DNA of 64,000 bases. Origin: Oceanimonas marisflavi. GTDB taxonomy: Bacteria; Pseudomonadota; Gammaproteobacteria; Enterobacterales; Aeromonadaceae. Of the stretch, positions 63,517 to 64,000 are shown piece by piece (the stretch's first letter is position 1; every line of letters starts with the position of its first letter). Under the pieces are notes generated by a model. The model was not told the origin of the DNA, did not search any database, and worked only from the letters and a program-made list of their open reading frames with translations. Where the stretch lies: NCBI RefSeq assembly GCF_003049725.1, contig NZ_QAGM01000003.1, positions 117,803-181,802 on the forward strand, given 5' to 3'. The translations under genes and the position numbers were made by a program.

Positions 63517-63546
63517 AAAAGCCCGACACGTTCGTGTCGGGCTTTT
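63517..63546 (-). terminator. Terminator of the rRNA operon
   Basis: AAAAGCCCGACACG / CGTGTCGGGCTTTT, a 12-14-bp stem with a tight loop, begins 10 bases beyond the 5S rRNA and is followed by a T-run on the minus strand. Confidence 0.92.
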
Positions 63547-63556
63547 CGGTATTGGG

Positions 63557-63674
63557 TGCCTGGCAGTGACCTACTTTCACATGGCAGCTGCCACACTATC
63601 ATCGGCGCGGTTGCGTTTCACTGCTGAGTTCGGCATGGGATCAGGTGGTTCCACAACGCTATGGCCGCCAGGCA
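63557..63674 (-). rRNA. rrf: 5S ribosomal RNA
   Basis: A 118-base sequence whose complement begins TGCCTGGCGGCCATAGCG and ends CACTGCCAGGCA. The ends pair to form helix I, and the interior contains the typical CCCATGCCGAACTCAG loop. It lies 84 bases downstream of the 23S 3' end and just before the operon terminator. Ends are set by the helix I pairing. Confidence 0.96.
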
Positions 63675-63758
63675 TAAAATCGTAATTCGGAAAAAACTTG
63701 GTGATGAATTTTGTTGATGCTCTTGAGCCTGCAAGGTCTCACACTTCTTGGGTGTTGT

Positions 63759-64000
<242 letters not shown>

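Noticed and set aside
63296..63580. A 94-codon frame before the 5S gene
   Set aside because: It crosses two strong rrn terminators and enters the 5S rRNA gene.

Overview
The window is GC-rich chromosomal DNA of a gammaproteobacterium. Gene order and protein similarity point to the Aeromonadales (Oceanimonas / Oceanisphaera / Zobellella-like), but the genus is inference. There is no plasmid backbone, prophage, insertion sequence or CRISPR array. It is a dense core-genome segment with a few accessory genes, two copies of a dispersed intergenic repeat, a CsrB-type regulatory RNA and the 3' end of an rRNA operon at the right edge.

Positions 1-11.2 kb: cytochrome bc1 genes (petB partial, petA), ribosomal proteins rpsI-rplM, zapE, the periplasmic proteases degQ and degS, then murA, ibaG and the mlaFEDCB phospholipid transport operon. 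11.4-19.5 kb: one long plus-strand operon, kdsD-kdsC-lptC-lptA-lptB-rpoN-hpf-ptsN-rapZ-ptsO-mgtE, linking LPS core synthesis and export, sigma-54 and the nitrogen PTS. 19.6-35.5 kb: pmbA (tldE) and darP diverge, followed on the minus strand by tldD, a nitrilase, yhdP, rng, maf, mreDCB and csrD. This is the conserved gammaproteobacterial mre block, here with a PLP-enzyme gene inserted between mreB and csrD.

35.7-48.6 kb: ssb and a YajR-like transporter diverge from uvrA, then an O-antigen-ligase/PglL-like membrane protein. Next comes a tightly coupled six-gene minus-strand operon: ClC channel, STAS-MlaE permease, ATPase, MCE protein, PqiC-like lipoprotein and glutaminyl cyclase. 48.3-49.9 kb: a NIF3-like protein, an unknown protein, ogt and a CsrB-family sRNA with about 20 GGA motifs and a candidate UvrY site upstream. 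49.9-60 kb: a SPOR-tailed D,D-carboxypeptidase, metH, a CPA1 Na+/H+ antiporter, metA with tandem MetJ boxes, a CinA-like protein and an LpxT-like phosphatase. 60-63 kb: a purine salvage pair, an NCS2 permease and an 8-oxoguanine/guanine deaminase. The spacer between them can form a pseudoknot-like RNA. 63.4-64 kb: rrn terminators, 5S rRNA and the 3' end of 23S rRNA on the minus strand.

The most interesting points are the csrB locus, the structured spacer in the purine operon, the ~260 bp dispersed repeat present in opposite orientations at two convergent gene junctions, three other intergenic palindromes, and the ClC-MCE-cyclase operon. I saw no clearly new defence or mobile system. Percent identities, GC values and domain hits were not computed; all were judged by reading the sequence.
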